From the NCBI RefSeq assembly GCF_051401765.1, contig NC_135071.1, positions 13,928,961 through 13,992,960 on the forward strand: 64,000 bases of DNA, given 5' to 3'. The translations under genes and the position numbers were made by a program. Source of the stretch: Calliopsis andreniformis (taxonomy: Eukaryota > Arthropoda > Insecta > Hymenoptera > Andrenidae). The notes under the pieces were generated by a model that searched no databases, was not told the origin of the DNA, and saw only the letters and a list, made by a program, of their open reading frames with translations. Positions 1 through 13,248 of this stretch are shown one piece after another (position 1 is the stretch's first letter; each line of letters opens with the position of its first letter).

Positions 1-3000
1 GTCAAGAAAAAGAACTATTTTCCCCTCGGGTCTCCAACAGGGATCATCAATAACAGCGGCGACAGAAAAGTACACCGAATTAGTCAGCAAACTCAAAAAT
101 ATTACCCCGTTTCTCTTGCCAGCAAGATATCGATGAAATTTTATTCGAACAAATGGAGCATTTCCATACCGCGGAACACTTTTACACGGAAGAAGCAAAT
201 TTCATGTATGCCATAGGATTCGATGACATTTTGCCACTCATTGAACTGCAAATGTGCGGTTTTCACGTTATCGTGATGCATTTCTCAAACGCTAGCGCGG
301 TCCAATGATAAATTCGCGCGCATAAATGAAAGTGCAATAACCACAACAAAGCTCTGTCAACTGTATGCACGCATAGGTGCGCCCGTATGTACCGTTTTCC
401 AGTTCCATTAGCGTAATCCTGACTGTGTACACATACTTCGGCTCAATTGTTCATAGCTGTACGACAGGAATAATTAACAAGTTGAGTTTTTGGCGAGGCC
501 TACAATTACAGAGGAGACAGACAAAAATGTAATAAGAGCGAACGAAAAGTCAAGTACATCGATCAACAGATGTTTCAATGAAACTTGTCAAGTGTCTTCC
601 AACACTGATAGCACTCCAATCAAGTCATTCTGTTGTTATGTACACTCATATCTCACAGTCCGTTTTCATTAAACCGACACGTCAGTTTTCATGAATCGCG
701 ACTGCTGGCGCCACCCGAACTAAAGAGAGGACATCCCTACAGAAGACAACTGTGATAAATTAGTTCGAATATATTTTGAAAAGGACCTGTACTAATGCAG
801 CAGGGCGCAAACAGAGGTGAAGACATTAACATAGATGCTTCATATCACTGGCAGGATAAACAGGGTCCTCAAAAAAGCCACGATAAAACATGTTACTGAG
901 GATAAAATTAAGGAAGCACTCAGTTTCTTTGAGAACATGTTCTCATAGCTGTCGCCATCTGGGGTCTGTGAAACATCCTCTTTATGCGAGATTCGAACTA
1001 CTGGTATAGGAAATAATAGACCTCTAGGTAGTAATCTTAAAGTAGGAACAGTACCAGAATAATGAACTAGAAGGCTCACAAAAAGATAGCAATTAGCTTA
1101 GCTTTGAAATAACTAGTGATATTCTTCATGGAACGAGTCTTCTGTTTCCTAGGAGACCAGCTATACCTGCCATTTACCTAGCACACATATGTATCTCTCT
1201 GGCTCAGACAGTCGATGCAGGGAGTCAATCAGCAACCTTCCATAGCTTTCCATATTCATATCTCCGTTTCGATGCAGAAGTACCAGCGGAGCTGCTTCTT
1301 GAAATTTCCCATTCCACTAGAACAGTCCCGCTTATGAAACAAGCGTCTCGTTCCTCGAAGCAAATAGCTGTGGTAGAGGTTCATGTGACCAGGAATGGCT
1401 GCATGCCTGAACTAACTAACCTGGAAACTAACCGAAGCACAGTGAGCCTGGACAGTCAACAGGAGGAAGAAACTGACACACGTGGTGGAGGAGAGATTAA
1501 AAGCTAGCGGAGTAAGCCAAGTATTATAACACGTGGGACCAAAGTACCAATATATAAACGCAAAAGCAGCGAAGCTTTGAAATCCTCAAACATATCAGAC
1601 ACCTTTGTAAGACCTAGGTCGCTTTACAGTTTAGAATCCATCACACCTACACCTGGTAAAATTTCCAGAGGACACCAGAAACTACCATAGAATGTAGAAT
1701 GCAAAGCAGCGGTCTTCCAGGTCCTCTGCCAAATTGAACACCATCACTTGGGACACTTAGAGCTCCGAGAGGACTACACGTGATTCAGAGCTATGAATCT
1801 TCAATCGCTACATGTGTCCCATAGCTTCTTATCCGTGTGCGCTGTGCTACTTGCTCTCTACAAACACAGGCAAAACTTTTGCAGGGGACACACTGTCGCA
1901 GCTTCGGTCTCCGATTGATTTGCGAGACAGGACGCGTAACTGACGATGTATCTGTGCACTGTATTTTCCAGCATCCACGTCCCTTGGCGCACGCACAGGG
2001 AGGGTCAGAGGCAAGCTACGCCTCTGAAGGCGGTTGCAGTATTTCGATCGCAGTAAACCGATCTCTCTCGGAGCCTACATGCCAGCTTAAACGAGGCCCT
2101 CGAGCCGCGCGTACTGCGAACCCACCACCTAAGGTCTTAACCAGCAACTAGAGTCTGGCTACCCCTTCGCTCTTTCTCTCCTGGGAATCGGGCGAGACAA
2201 CCCTTAGAAAACGATGCGCGACCCGGTTAACCCCTTAGTGTCCTGTTTTATGGCTGCGACGTTGTAAATGCATTAAGAGCAACTGCCGATACGTGGCTCG
2301 CTATTACCCTCGAGAGTTTGTTCATTCGAAAAACTGGAATTTTTCGGTACGTCGATAATGGACAATAATGCTGTCGTTTCGAACTCTTAAATGGTGACGG
2401 GGGGACCGATTCGTCGTAAAGACAGATATTCCAAGGGTAGAATGGAACTTGGGAGTTCTTGGGTCTGGATATCGCCATTGTCTTGCATGAAACGTATGCT
2501 TTTTGTGAATGGAGACTATAAAGGTGATTTATAAGTATTGTACAGTGTTGCTGCTATATTCACTGTACCTTGAAATTATTCAGAGCAGTTGCTGTTACAA
2601 AGTGGCTATTGAATTTTCCTAAGATGTCCTCCTAATATTACTATTTATTATCTCGCCTCTACATTCAATAACCAGTTCACCTCTTGTCTTTCCTCTCGCG
2701 CAGGCAGACCTTGCCTGAGCCAAGTTGTACCGAGGCAAACGTACAACGCGTATTCCTGTATAATTCCGCGATATCCTCGTAAAATGCATCCCATGGTACC
2801 TCAGCGATGCAGAGAATCATACCCTCTGCACAGTGAATTCTTTTCCGCTTCAACGACATTTCAACCTCGCTGGAAATGCGTCACTCCTTTTATTGACTCG
2901 GGAAGCCAGTCAAGCATGAGAGTTGAAAACGTTTCTGCACACGGTCAAGTGCATTTCGAGAGAAATTAAAATCGCACCAAATAAGTGTAAAAAATATTAT

Positions 3001-5640
3001 TTAGACCGAGATTATTGACAACTTTGTCTTGTATATTGTATAAAGTAGGCCTGCCTAGTTACTGTCTCGAATTTCGAGACAAGACAGGACAATACCATGA
3101 TTACTCTTGGAATCTCGTGTAGGTCTACGCAAGACGAATTGATTTTATGTTTTGATTTTATGTTTGCGTCAGACATGTTCGAAAGGGTCTATTTGATAAG
3201 AATAATTCAAAGTTAGCAGAAGAAGCTAACCTTACCCCAAAGGAACAACCAAATGCTAGATATCGCGTGACAATGATCAGGAGAACCCAATTTCCTTAAG
3301 ACCGAAATCGAAACTAAAGTGTCCCTTTAGTACACAGATCTCTGAATTTGATTACACTCCAATAATCTCATCCCTGAATCCCAGAAAGTATACATAATCA
3401 AGGTTTCGTTAATCGAGGTTTAACTGCGCTCCTAACCTTACTTGTAAACCTGGAACTCTGGAGTCGAGGTTTCCAACCTCAAAACAGAGTCCACATAACC
3501 TCAAAGTAAACTCTGACAGCAAAATCCGATCGTCCATTTCTGGGACAGCTACGCAGAATACAATTCACGTACAGGTTGTTCTAAATACATAGCACAAAGA
3601 GTCCCACTCGCCATTTTTAGAGCGCAGTAGCAACAAAAGGACAGAACGAAGGTCTTTTACCGCTTCAATCGGCAGCTAAGCGGGTTGGAGACATTAATTG
3701 ATTGGAAGGCGACCGCTTCCGAGCTAAAAATGTCCTACTCGGAAGCCCGAAGCTGAGTAACGAGGTTTGTGTCAATGACAGCGGTGGAAACGGGGAAAAA
3801 CCGTGTCGCAGGCAAAAAGCCAGCGGTCGGCTCGATCGCGTCGTAAACAGGAAGAAGGAAACGAGAGCGTGTACGGCGCGTTATCCAGTGAGAGGAACGG
3901 ACTCGCGCGTGCCATTGACGACGAATGCCTTCCTGCCTTCCCGATTTCACGCATAAATATTCATGTCAGCAGAAAAACGGATTGCCCGCTGAGGGAGTAT
4001 GCAATTACATGTCGCCTAGCCAACATGGCGGCAGGAGACTAAATCAGCTGGTGTCCTAAACATGTAATGGCTCAGTTTGGTACTTTGGTACATTATGCTA
4101 AAATTGTAGCTTTTTGAGCCACATGATAAACTAGGATCTGAGTGATTTTGGTACCTACCAACGACCCTGTGAATTCATCGTTTGAACACCCTGATGTAAC
4201 ATCATTAATGAATAATGCCATATGGCGGGACAAAATGTCTTCCACTGACATCATAGAGTGGAATAGATGGGGTATCGCGCGGTATTTGACTGCACCCTAG
4301 ATATTTTGTCCTGGCACGTGGCACCACTGTTAATGAGAATGATCTGATGAATCATCTGTACTGAGTTTTCAAAGGAAAAAATACCAAGAAGGACTTTGAA
4401 AATTGGAAAACGTATAAAATTTTAAATTGGTAAAAACTGATAGGTTACAATCTCTGTTTTAAATATTCAAAAATTTGTACCTTAAATACTCGAAAATGTG
4501 AGAATTCCGAAATTTATAATCGTTCGTTGAGGAAATAGTATTGAGGTCTAGCATTACTTGCTAAGTTCGACACTTTAAAAGAATCAGGTCATAAAATCTC
4601 CTTTCTCCATCATTTCGAAAGCACGAGCTTCGCTCACAAAGCATTGTGCTCGCGCGAGTGTGACCTGGACCCTGTTTTAGAACGTCGGAATCGTAGCTCA
4701 CAGGTGGCAGCTCACAGCGACCGAAAACAACCGTTTCAAGATCCGAGCTAATTGTGGAAGGGACAGAAGCGTACTAGGAATGCATGCGTGAAACTGGAGC
4801 ATCGCGTGGTTCACCCATTTGCGTGGACCAATTATAGAACGCACGCCCCAAGCCAGAACGCGAAACGAAACTTCACCTGTCGAAGGAGTAAGACCTCGTT
4901 CCAACTGTTATGGTTGAGATTCGATTTCAGACCTAATCGAGTAACATAATATACAGAAGCTTCCACAACCTTAACAAAGGAAGCTCGACAGCATCGAATC
5001 TGCATATCGGTCAAGAGACATCCACAGTCTGCAGCCTATGTTTACAGTGCAGTCGTTTCTGAGTGAAGACTGTGCAGCAGCTGAGTGGCAGTCAAAGGAA
5101 GATCAGGTGAGCTCTTCGAAATGATATCTAAGCACCAAACTGTTCACGAGGGATGATAAATATAGATCTAGGTGAAAGGCACCTGAGGAGACGTCGAGAC
5201 TAGGTAAGCTGGCCCTGATTCTCAGCAGTAGGCTTCAGTGGACTGTAGTAATTAAATCGTTTTGACGCTGTGTGAATTTATTAGACCACTTTGAACAGTG
5301 TTTTGATTTTGGGGTACCTGAAGTCTGCAGTCTAGATTTTGGACTCTGTTTAATCTTTTCTAAGAGACAAGAAGAGTCAATCACTGTAGCTGCTCAGTAG
5401 TTCCATGTATACAAGTACTGGTGTCTGCTGTGCTATGTGGGCTATTGTGGTCCAGACATGTCCTCACCTCTTATCTCCTTTAAATCTCGCGTACTGGTTG
5501 AAGAGGGTTAGTTGGAAGTTCAGTTTCCTCGAGTGGACTTAGAGTGCTTGAACTTCAGCTTCCAGTAGCTAATTGTGACGGTTTGCTCCCACCAGTGAGT
5601 TAGTGTACACAGCAAGTGGTTGACCATAAGTTGCAAGCTT
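1..5640. other. non-coding stretch, no gene recognised
   Basis: I see no recognisable gene here. Open frames are short, overlap on both strands and resemble no family I know. The block near 3700-4050 is richer in GC and open in several frames at once, which suggests a stop-poor regulatory or conserved non-coding block rather than an exon. A TATATAAA sequence sits near 1549 without other promoter support. A short degenerate ATTTGAAAATT-type patch lies at about 4380-4520. If the furin-like gene at 34 kb continues to the left, this is part of its intron. Confidence 0.5.
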
Positions 5641-5679
5641 CACAGCTAGAGCACCAAGGGGCTAAAGTCCCCTATTGGG

Positions 5680-5962
5680 TTTTGTTAATAGCAGCAAACA
5701 TATCCTAAATTATGAACAACGAATAATGAGTACTTTGATCCTAGAATTAGAGTTCCCAATTCCCTCCACAGAAGAATTAAACCACTTCTCTGTCAAAAAT
5801 CCAACAGTAGAGATCAGTTAAAAATTTAGAGATCCAAAATAAGTCATGAAAGAGTTAAAACCTTCTATTAGGATCTGTCAACATCAACAAACGTATCCTG
5901 AGCTGCTGACAACAACCGACGACCAATTGGATCCTACGATTGACCTAGTTCACAGTATTCCC
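5680..5962 (+). repeat. two copies of a ~110-bp repeat family (copies 1 and 2)
   Basis: Two diverged copies lie at about 5680-5770 and 5860-5962. Each reads roughly: a CTGTCAGCAACAACA-like start, an ACRTRTCCTRAGTTGCTGAC block, a GATGAGTACTTTGA-like block, a CTAGAATTA-like block, then CTAGTTCCC. Copy 2 shows the family best, with ATCTGTCAACATCAACAA and CCTGAGCTGCTGACAACAA. The same unit recurs twice near 7.6 kb. The ends of the first half (GTCAG.AAC ... GTTGCTGAC) are complementary, so each unit can form a short hairpin. Confidence 0.6.
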
Positions 5963-7561
5963 AATAAACAATGCTACTGGCTACCGCCCGATGCTTGACG
6001 AAACTCTTTGGCCATACTTGAAGCCACAGCTTACAACCAACAAAAAAGACTACGTTACGTCGAACGTATCTTCGTCATGGCTCCATAATTGCCAAGTGTT
6101 CTTAATTACTAACGCCCCATTAAAGCGGAAAAGGTAAAATACAAGAAGAAAGCGTGAAGCAACATCTGAGCTGACGTAACAGGGCTTTTATTAAGGGAGG
6201 CGAAGAGGTCGGGTGCTTGGAACAAATTCGTTCCCGTCTTTTTCCCTAGCTCGCTTTAAGGAATGTAATTGGGTTCGCTGGCTTGAGTCAGGTACTTATG
6301 GCCACGAACCTAGAGCTCTGACGCAGCTTCGTCAAATCGGAACGCTAAATTAGAACGTACGGGCAAGTCGGCCTCAATGGAGTTGACAAGGGGAAATGGA
6401 AAAGGGACAGGGAGGAGCCGAAATAGCAGCGCGACAAATAGACGAGGCGCGGGACGGCTACACGTGAAACGTGTGCCAAGTGAAAGCAACTTGCTTGTGT
6501 AATTCGCAACACACCGCTGGATTGTGACTATCGTCGTATGCGCCGCAACCACCGGCACTGTAATAAACTGATTTCAACGCGCGAATGGCAGAAGTGTAGC
6601 GCCGTGAAATGTCTAATTAAATGGTTTATAGATCCAGCTGTCGGGGAACTGGGTTATCCTTAAGCAACGTTTACTCAACCCTTCTTACCTGTCGATAGCA
6701 TACAATAATCTACTCCAAAAATGAGTGGTTAACAATAAGAGGGTCTTTCTACTAGCCCAGGATGCTGTAAAAGGCATCTAGAGACATTCTTGAGTGACAA
6801 TCTAAGGCATTCAACAATAGGGGACTCGTTCTGCTAGTCTAGAGAATTGGAAACAGTGTCTAGGAACTTGCTTCACGATTACCAACCTGAGCAAGTCCTT
6901 AACCCTTAGCTGGTACTCGAATGAAGCATTCATCATAGTCGGAACCATAGTAAAACACCTAAGCTAGTTTAGGGTTTCTGTTTATTATTTATCTGAAAAA
7001 CTTCAATAACTGCAATCAGATAACCTGTCGATATCCTGTGTCATCGCCGAAGATTGACGCCCTAGACGTCGCACGCACGGTTACTTGTCCTAATCAGGTC
7101 GCAACCGAGCTGTCTGGGTGTCCTGCAACGCCACTAGCATACATACAGCTCGTCCACGGCACTGTGGGTTGCATGAGGAACTAGCCTGTAACGTATGTGA
7201 CTGATTCGCTAAGCGCGTGACCTCTTTTGCATTGACTTCTGTAGTTAGCACGCCATGAATTTACGAGGTGGTGTCTCGTGTTTACTTAGCTAAGGATCGG
7301 CGAGTCTGGTATTATGCAATGTCTTGTAAACGCTGCCGTGAAGCGAGACTAATAACAAAGTGACTAATCTGCGATGAGATTACGTGGGAGTTTTTAATAC
7401 TCAGTTTTAGACTTCCTTGTGTACATATCTGTATGTATCTTTGTGTATTTAGGGTTTAGTTAGAGTTAGACTTGGAGTAAGTCTGATTTAAGACCTGTCT
7501 AGTCTATGACAGGATTGAGTTAACCATCTCAATTAAAAAATTGAAAATTGAAATGCGCGAA
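5963..7561. other. non-coding stretch between two repeat clusters
   Basis: No gene is recognisable. A moderately GC-rich block at about 6200-6600 contains an open frame on the minus strand (6310-6558) that matches nothing I know. Around 7440-7515 there is a short run of GTCTAGAC/TTAAGTCTG-like words resembling the degenerate array at 61.96-62.42 kb. Confidence 0.45.
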
Positions 7562-7790
7562 AAATTTAGAAACTTCTGTTAGAACTTATCAGCAGCAACA
7601 GACGTGTTCCAGGTTGCTGACAACGATTGATGAGCATTTGTACTCCTACATTAGTTTAGTTCCCTCATAGTTTGCAGAGAAAATTAGGACCTGTCAGTAA
7701 CAACACACATGTCCTAAGTTGCTGACACCGATTTATGAGTATATACTTAGACTCCAGAATTATCCTAGTTCCCTCGTGATCTAGAGCACC
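7562..7790 (+). repeat. two copies of the ~110-bp repeat family (copies 3 and 4)
   Basis: Copies lie at about 7562-7672 and 7682-7790, arranged head to tail. Both carry the family core: GTCAGCAACAACA-like start, GTTGCTGACA, a TTTATGAGTA or GATGAGCATTT block, and TAGTTCCCTC near the end. Copies 2 and 3 share even the upstream AAAATTTAGA word, which argues that the pair at 5.7-5.9 kb and the pair here arose by a duplication that included flanking sequence. Confidence 0.6.
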
Positions 7791-10700
7791 GCGAAAAATC
7801 CTTTAGAACAATCAGGATCGCTCCTCAGAAGCTGAATCCCGCCTGCAGATAGTCTTATTTATGAGAATTTGGCTCCGTGAACCGCGTCCCAGCCTTCTAA
7901 AACTGTCAAAAGGGCGATCATCCCTAAATCACTTCGCGCCGCTTCCGCAATTAATATAAACGAGGCCGATACCTTATCGTGCCGAGCACGTAACAGTCTT
8001 ACTATAAAACTGGTGATTGCACTTTAACCAACAGTCATTCTCATTTACCGAGATCATTAAGGAAACCGTAGCCGGAAGGCACGAGACGTCCCGACGGTCC
8101 TGCGCCACCAAATGGCTCGCATCGGATGGCTCGTAATAATAAGTAGGATTACGAGTATATACCCGATTCAGTCTGTACACCGAGGCCGCAGAATTTCAGG
8201 AACAATAACCGAAACAGAGTACATTGCGTGCAGTTCTGTGCATTTAAAAGCGCCGGAATCCCCCATTTTACAACTTGTCCTCCCCCGCTGCTCTCTGAAC
8301 CCAGGAAGCGCTTACAATTCAAGGTTTCACAGAGAAGGAAACTCGCGATAAGAGACATCATCATTTTCCAGCTGAATCTGCTAACTACAACAGCGCTGTC
8401 TCGATAGAACCTCAGTAGAACCGATTCGGTAGCCAAGGCTTCACCTCGCTAGGTCACCAAGGACGCTAAGATGGCAAATGGGGAGTAGTGATTAATGGGA
8501 GGCGACATTCGTTAGGCTACGTTTCAAAGAAAGTAAAGCAACGAGGCGATGTGACGCAAACGAGTTCGTGCCTCTGTGCGCGGGTCTGGTAATTGAATGA
8601 TCGTATTACAACTTTTCCCCTGTCCCAGATCAAGCACGACTGCGAACAAAGGAAAGGGGAAATCGGGTACGATTTGTTACAAATAGAAGAGACTCAAAGG
8701 AACAGGGACACTCGAACCTGAGAGAGAAGCTAACGTAAGGCACAAGTGTCGCTCTAGAGTCTATACTATAATATATTTACTCTCGCTACAACCTTCCAAC
8801 GCAACCTTGCCACTTGGACTCCTTTAGAATCCTAGAAAAGAATATCAAAATTCTTTAACTTAAGCCTAATTTCTCAAAACTCGAGTACCTTAGAGAGTTT
8901 GTATCGGGGCAACATTTGGATCTTTGGCAGCATGGAACCTATCGGCTGTTCGAGGGAACTCGAGCGTGCTCGCCTCGCTGGAAGGAACACTTTCATCAAA
9001 GGCAACCCAACACTCGATTGCGAGAAGTTAATAAAGCGCTGGGGCCAGCGACGTAACGATACTCCGCAGCGCTTTTTGCGCGAGAACATTAACGGGAGGA
9101 TGTAATGGAAGCCGGCGCTCAGAAAAATATGGTCGTCCGTTTATCGTGATAACGCCAGGGCCAGCATACCTCCTCTCATCCTATTTCCTCGGGGTCGCCG
9201 AGGCGCTTGGAAACATTGCCGTCGCGCTAGAAATGTAATTTCGAAAATGATACGCTCGGTACGTTTGTCACTCGTTACGCTCGTAAATATCACTTAATCG
9301 AGTGGCACCTTGGACAAACTTCCACGCAGCTTGGCAAGTACTCCCTTCGAGATCAATCTCGTTCCAGGAGCATGATACGTCTTTGATGTAAGGCAGTTCG
9401 ATGCAAGAGGCGGAGTTTCTTTCTGTATCTTAGGGTACAGTTACTTAGGAACTAAAAGTATGAAAAACTCGTTCCTGAGATTCATTTACAGCCATACTAA
9501 CTACAGGTTAAACTGATCTTATCTGATTCTCAGAGTCTGTAAACTGCTAACTGGTCTTCTATTGCGAGCCTATATCGAGAGAGAACAGAATGAGCCCTTC
9601 AAAAAATTTTGCTGATACCAGTCCAAGTAAAACACCTCCAGAATGAGCCAAAGGGTAAGGATCACGCGGTTGGAGCTGTACTAACCTAATCGGATTGGCA
9701 AAGGCGTAATCCAGATGTGTGTGTTGTAGGACAGTTAATATCTCCAGCTTGGAGCTCAGTTCGTAAATACTTGAGCACATTGGCCCGCGTCGAGATTTTG
9801 TTCGTAGTTTCTGCTCTTTAATTAGCGGTCTCTTGTTTAGGAAATTGCCCAAAGCTCGCGCCAGTGTAGGAAGCATTTTTGAGGAAGAGAGAGGAGCGGA
9901 GTTTAACGATTTGTGAGGCAGGTGAGCCGCCACTGCAGCCCACTGTGGTTTACCCGCGGATATTATTTGGAGCGGACCAAGGAAAACTCGCTGGATATCT
10001 GTTAATATTTGCGAGCCTCTCGGTCTCGAGGCAGTTCCCAAAAACGCTCGCTCAAGCAATGACCGCGGTTCGTGCTTGTTCGAACTTCCCTCTCAGTGCA
10101 CCGCTGAAAACTAGGCCGCCCCTTGCTTCGAGGGCGAGGAGAAGTCTGAAAGAGCAACGCGGGATTAAGATTGGCCTCCAGCAGCCATTATTCTGCGATA
10201 CGAAGTGTTGTCCCGATACAAGCTCGCCACTTTGAAACAATTGGAAAACACACTGTGTTTCACAACTTCGAAACTGTTCCTGATACATTAGTCCTTGTAA
10301 TTTGGGATCGAAATTAAAGTAGCATAAATGTTTCGGAATAATTTAATATCTCGAGGCTTCGACATTTCCTGCTACCGCCGTTTTACTCTCATTCAAATTC
10401 AGTGAGCCTAACATGCGATTTAAATACCTCAAGCTGGTTTAATGATTATGAGATGCTGTGTGGAAAGTAGGAAAGTAGTCTTTAAAATCAGTTGAGGCTT
10501 AACCACTGGTAACATTAATTTACAGAAAATGTGGAAAAATGAGTGAAAAAAACATGAGTGTCTTGTCCTAATGAGCTTCTATTCATGTAACTGTTATGTA
10601 TAGTCCAGCTTATATTGAGATAACAGTATGGTTTCGAGGAAATATGAACGTACCGATGAGCCTACATCGAGACGAGGCTGTATAGAATATTTCTAACGAG

Positions 10701-12458
10701 CATCTGGAAGCTTGAAATAATTTACTATTCTTGTTGAAGTTCGACAGGGCTTCTGAGAGGAATGGAAACTTAAAAAAAGAAGAAATTCAACCGTTTTCTA
10801 ATGATTTTTATGGATTCAAGAGAAATTTAGGTAACCTTACATAATGTGAATATTTTCATCGTTAAAAGGATAATGTTATTAAAATTTTCTATGAAATTTC
10901 CTCGTAAAAATGAGAAGAAAAAAGCTGCAGCATAAAATGTTACGAAAACAACTCATTCCAACGATAAACAAGATTGTGTATGCATGAGAGCTTACGGAGG
11001 TAGCGAAGTTATTTGTAATATTGCTTTCAGTGTTTCTGTTATTGTACGCGACGTTAAAAAATATTTGAAATTTCTCAGCAGAGATGCTTTAAGGATACTT
11101 TACAATTTATGCAGTTAATACTGAATTCTTTTTATAAGTTATTAATTCTAACTTTTTCTTAATACTATTAAATTTGTATGTAACAAACAAAATTAGAAAT
11201 GTAAAAAAAAGCTAGAAAAATTAAATCCCTGAAATTTGTCTTTTAAACTTAAAAACCTGTACTCCAAAAATTAAAATAGCTCAGTTAAAAGATTTATTAT
11301 TTTCAAGTATCTAAATATGGCAAATATTATAAATAAAAAGAATTCTTCACTTAGGAAGATCATAGCATCTCTATTAAATATTTTATCAATATCAAAGTAA
11401 AACTGAATGAGGAGTAATGCAAATTAATAGACAAATCTCTTCTTTTATGTATTAATAGCGACACATATAATATATGTATTAACTGACCTACTCATATTCA
11501 AGTTACTCCAGATATAATCGGTACTACTTGAGCAGATGCTCGTATTCTAAGTACTGCGAACGTTAATAATTAACTAAATACATTGGGAATGCATAGACAC
11601 TCGTCAAAACCTAACGTTACAATTTCAAAATGGAGAGGGCAGAATATAAGTAATCAATAACTCGAATACAAGAATACCAACATGGTGTCTATAATTTCCC
11701 TTGTTTCCGTTCGTGTCGCTCGATCGCTAAACTTTCAGACTCAATACGAATTTGCCCGCTTCGTTGGGCTCGTCCAATTGTGATGTTTTTGCAATGCCAC
11801 GATATTTGCTGTATAGTTAGCGCAATAAACGTTCCGATAAACGAATCAGTAGTTCGTTTATTTCTTGCATTCACTACGGGAGCAGGACAGGCAGTATTTG
11901 CAAACCAACATTTATCGTCAGCCCTGTGTTTTCAAATTACAGCAAACAGAATATTGCAGACCACATTAAACGTGTTCGACACACGATCCGATAAATTACG
12001 ACTTTTTCCCTGCGACTGACTTTACTCGCTGGTTATTTCGTCGCTGTAATCGTTACAAAAAGGAAGAGTCAGGTTAAGAAGGGAGATTTTAAACCTGTTT
12101 ACGCAGCAGAGCTTTGAATTTCTGTTCTCACGAGGTGGAACTAGGTAAACGTATAGCACTGCCTCGATGAAAGCTCGCGACTTCCACTCACAGAAGCACC
12201 GCTCGAAATGTAAATTCCCAATTTTTACGAAACTTTGTAAGTTTGTAAGGCAGTCGAAAATATTCGACACTTGCTTCAACTTATCTGGTATAACTCGTCG
12301 TGAAGGGATGAAAACTACCCCCAAAATTTCTGGTGGAAAATATAGATATTTTATCTACTATCTATGAAAGTATTGATTATAGGCAAACAATGTAAATGCA
12401 TTTATAAATGACTAGTTAAGTTGTATAAACAATTTCTAAAAATATTTATGAATTGCTC
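7791..12458. other. non-coding stretch with GC-rich islands
   Basis: No gene is recognised. GC-rich islands at about 8.0-8.4, 8.9-9.4 and 9.85-10.25 kb contain open frames on both strands, the longest on the minus strand at 9559-10059. These look like stop-poor sequence or conserved non-coding DNA. The 9050-9300 block, with short palindromes around AGCGCT, has the look of a conserved element, which is inference. From 10.3 kb the sequence turns strongly AT-rich. One copy of the TATCGAGAC-type dispersed motif lies inverted at 10213-10225. Confidence 0.45.
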
Positions 12459-13248
12459 AAAAAAATTATGGCATGCCAAACTATGGCAAAAAGTTTGGGC
12501 AAAGATCGGCTAACTTTGATTGATCATAACTCCGCGAAAAATCATGGTAGGATCATGATCTTTTTTTTAAATTACAGGTTGAAGTGTTGACTGTAAGATA
12601 CTGTGCCTTAATTTTAAATTTAATGCATCTCTACTACTGTAGCGTCTTAAATCTGAAGGCATGTTTATTGTATTGAAAATTGCCAAACTTGTCGGGATGC
12701 ACAGACTTGGGAAAATTTTTTTGGGAGATGCTGTTTACAGGACCATAAAATTGGAACCTTCCCCTTTATTTTAGAGAAAGAATCAAGTCGCTACGATTTT
12801 TTCTCGTAAAGTTACAGCACTTCAAAGTAACCCCTATATTTTTATCATTTGTTGGCACTACCCCATATGCTGTAAAAATGCAAGGGTTACTTTGAAGTGC
12901 TGTAACTTTGCGAAAAAAAATCGCAGCAACTTGATCTTTTTTTTATATAAAAGGGGAAGGATCGATTTTTATGCTCGTGTAAAAATCACCCCCGAAAAAA
13001 ATTCTAGGAAGTCCGTGCTTTTTGTCAAACTTTAGAATTTTCAATGCGATAAACATGGCTTCAGATTTAAGGCGCTACAGTGATAGAGGTGCACTAAATT
13101 TAAGATTAAGGTATAGTATCTTATAATCAAGAGTTCAAACTATGATTTAGAAAAAAGATCATAATCCTATGATGATTTTTCGCGAAGTTATCGTCAGTCA
13201 AAGTTAATCGATTTTTGCCCAAATTTTGTGTTAGCCACAATTTTTTTA
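12459..13248. repeat. ~790-bp foldback element (long imperfect inverted repeat)
   Basis: The left arm, about 12459-12845, and the right arm, about 12865-13248, are reverse complements along nearly their whole length. Matching blocks include TTACAGCACTTCAAAGTAAC (left) against GTTACTTTGAAGTGCTGTAA (right), CGCGAAAAATCAT against ATGATTTTTCGCG, and TGTAGCGTCTTAAATCTGAAG against its near-complement on the right. The centre is a short unpaired segment near 12855. No open frame of note is inside. It could be a non-autonomous foldback transposon or a long hairpin locus; the sequence does not decide between them. Confidence 0.85.

Noticed and set aside
3702..4042. Several overlapping open frames on both strands
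   Set aside because: Overlap on both strands and no family match point to stop-poor non-coding DNA.
9559..10059. 166-codon minus-strand open frame
   Set aside because: No recognised family, no clear promoter or splice context, and it lies in a GC-rich block that is open in several frames.
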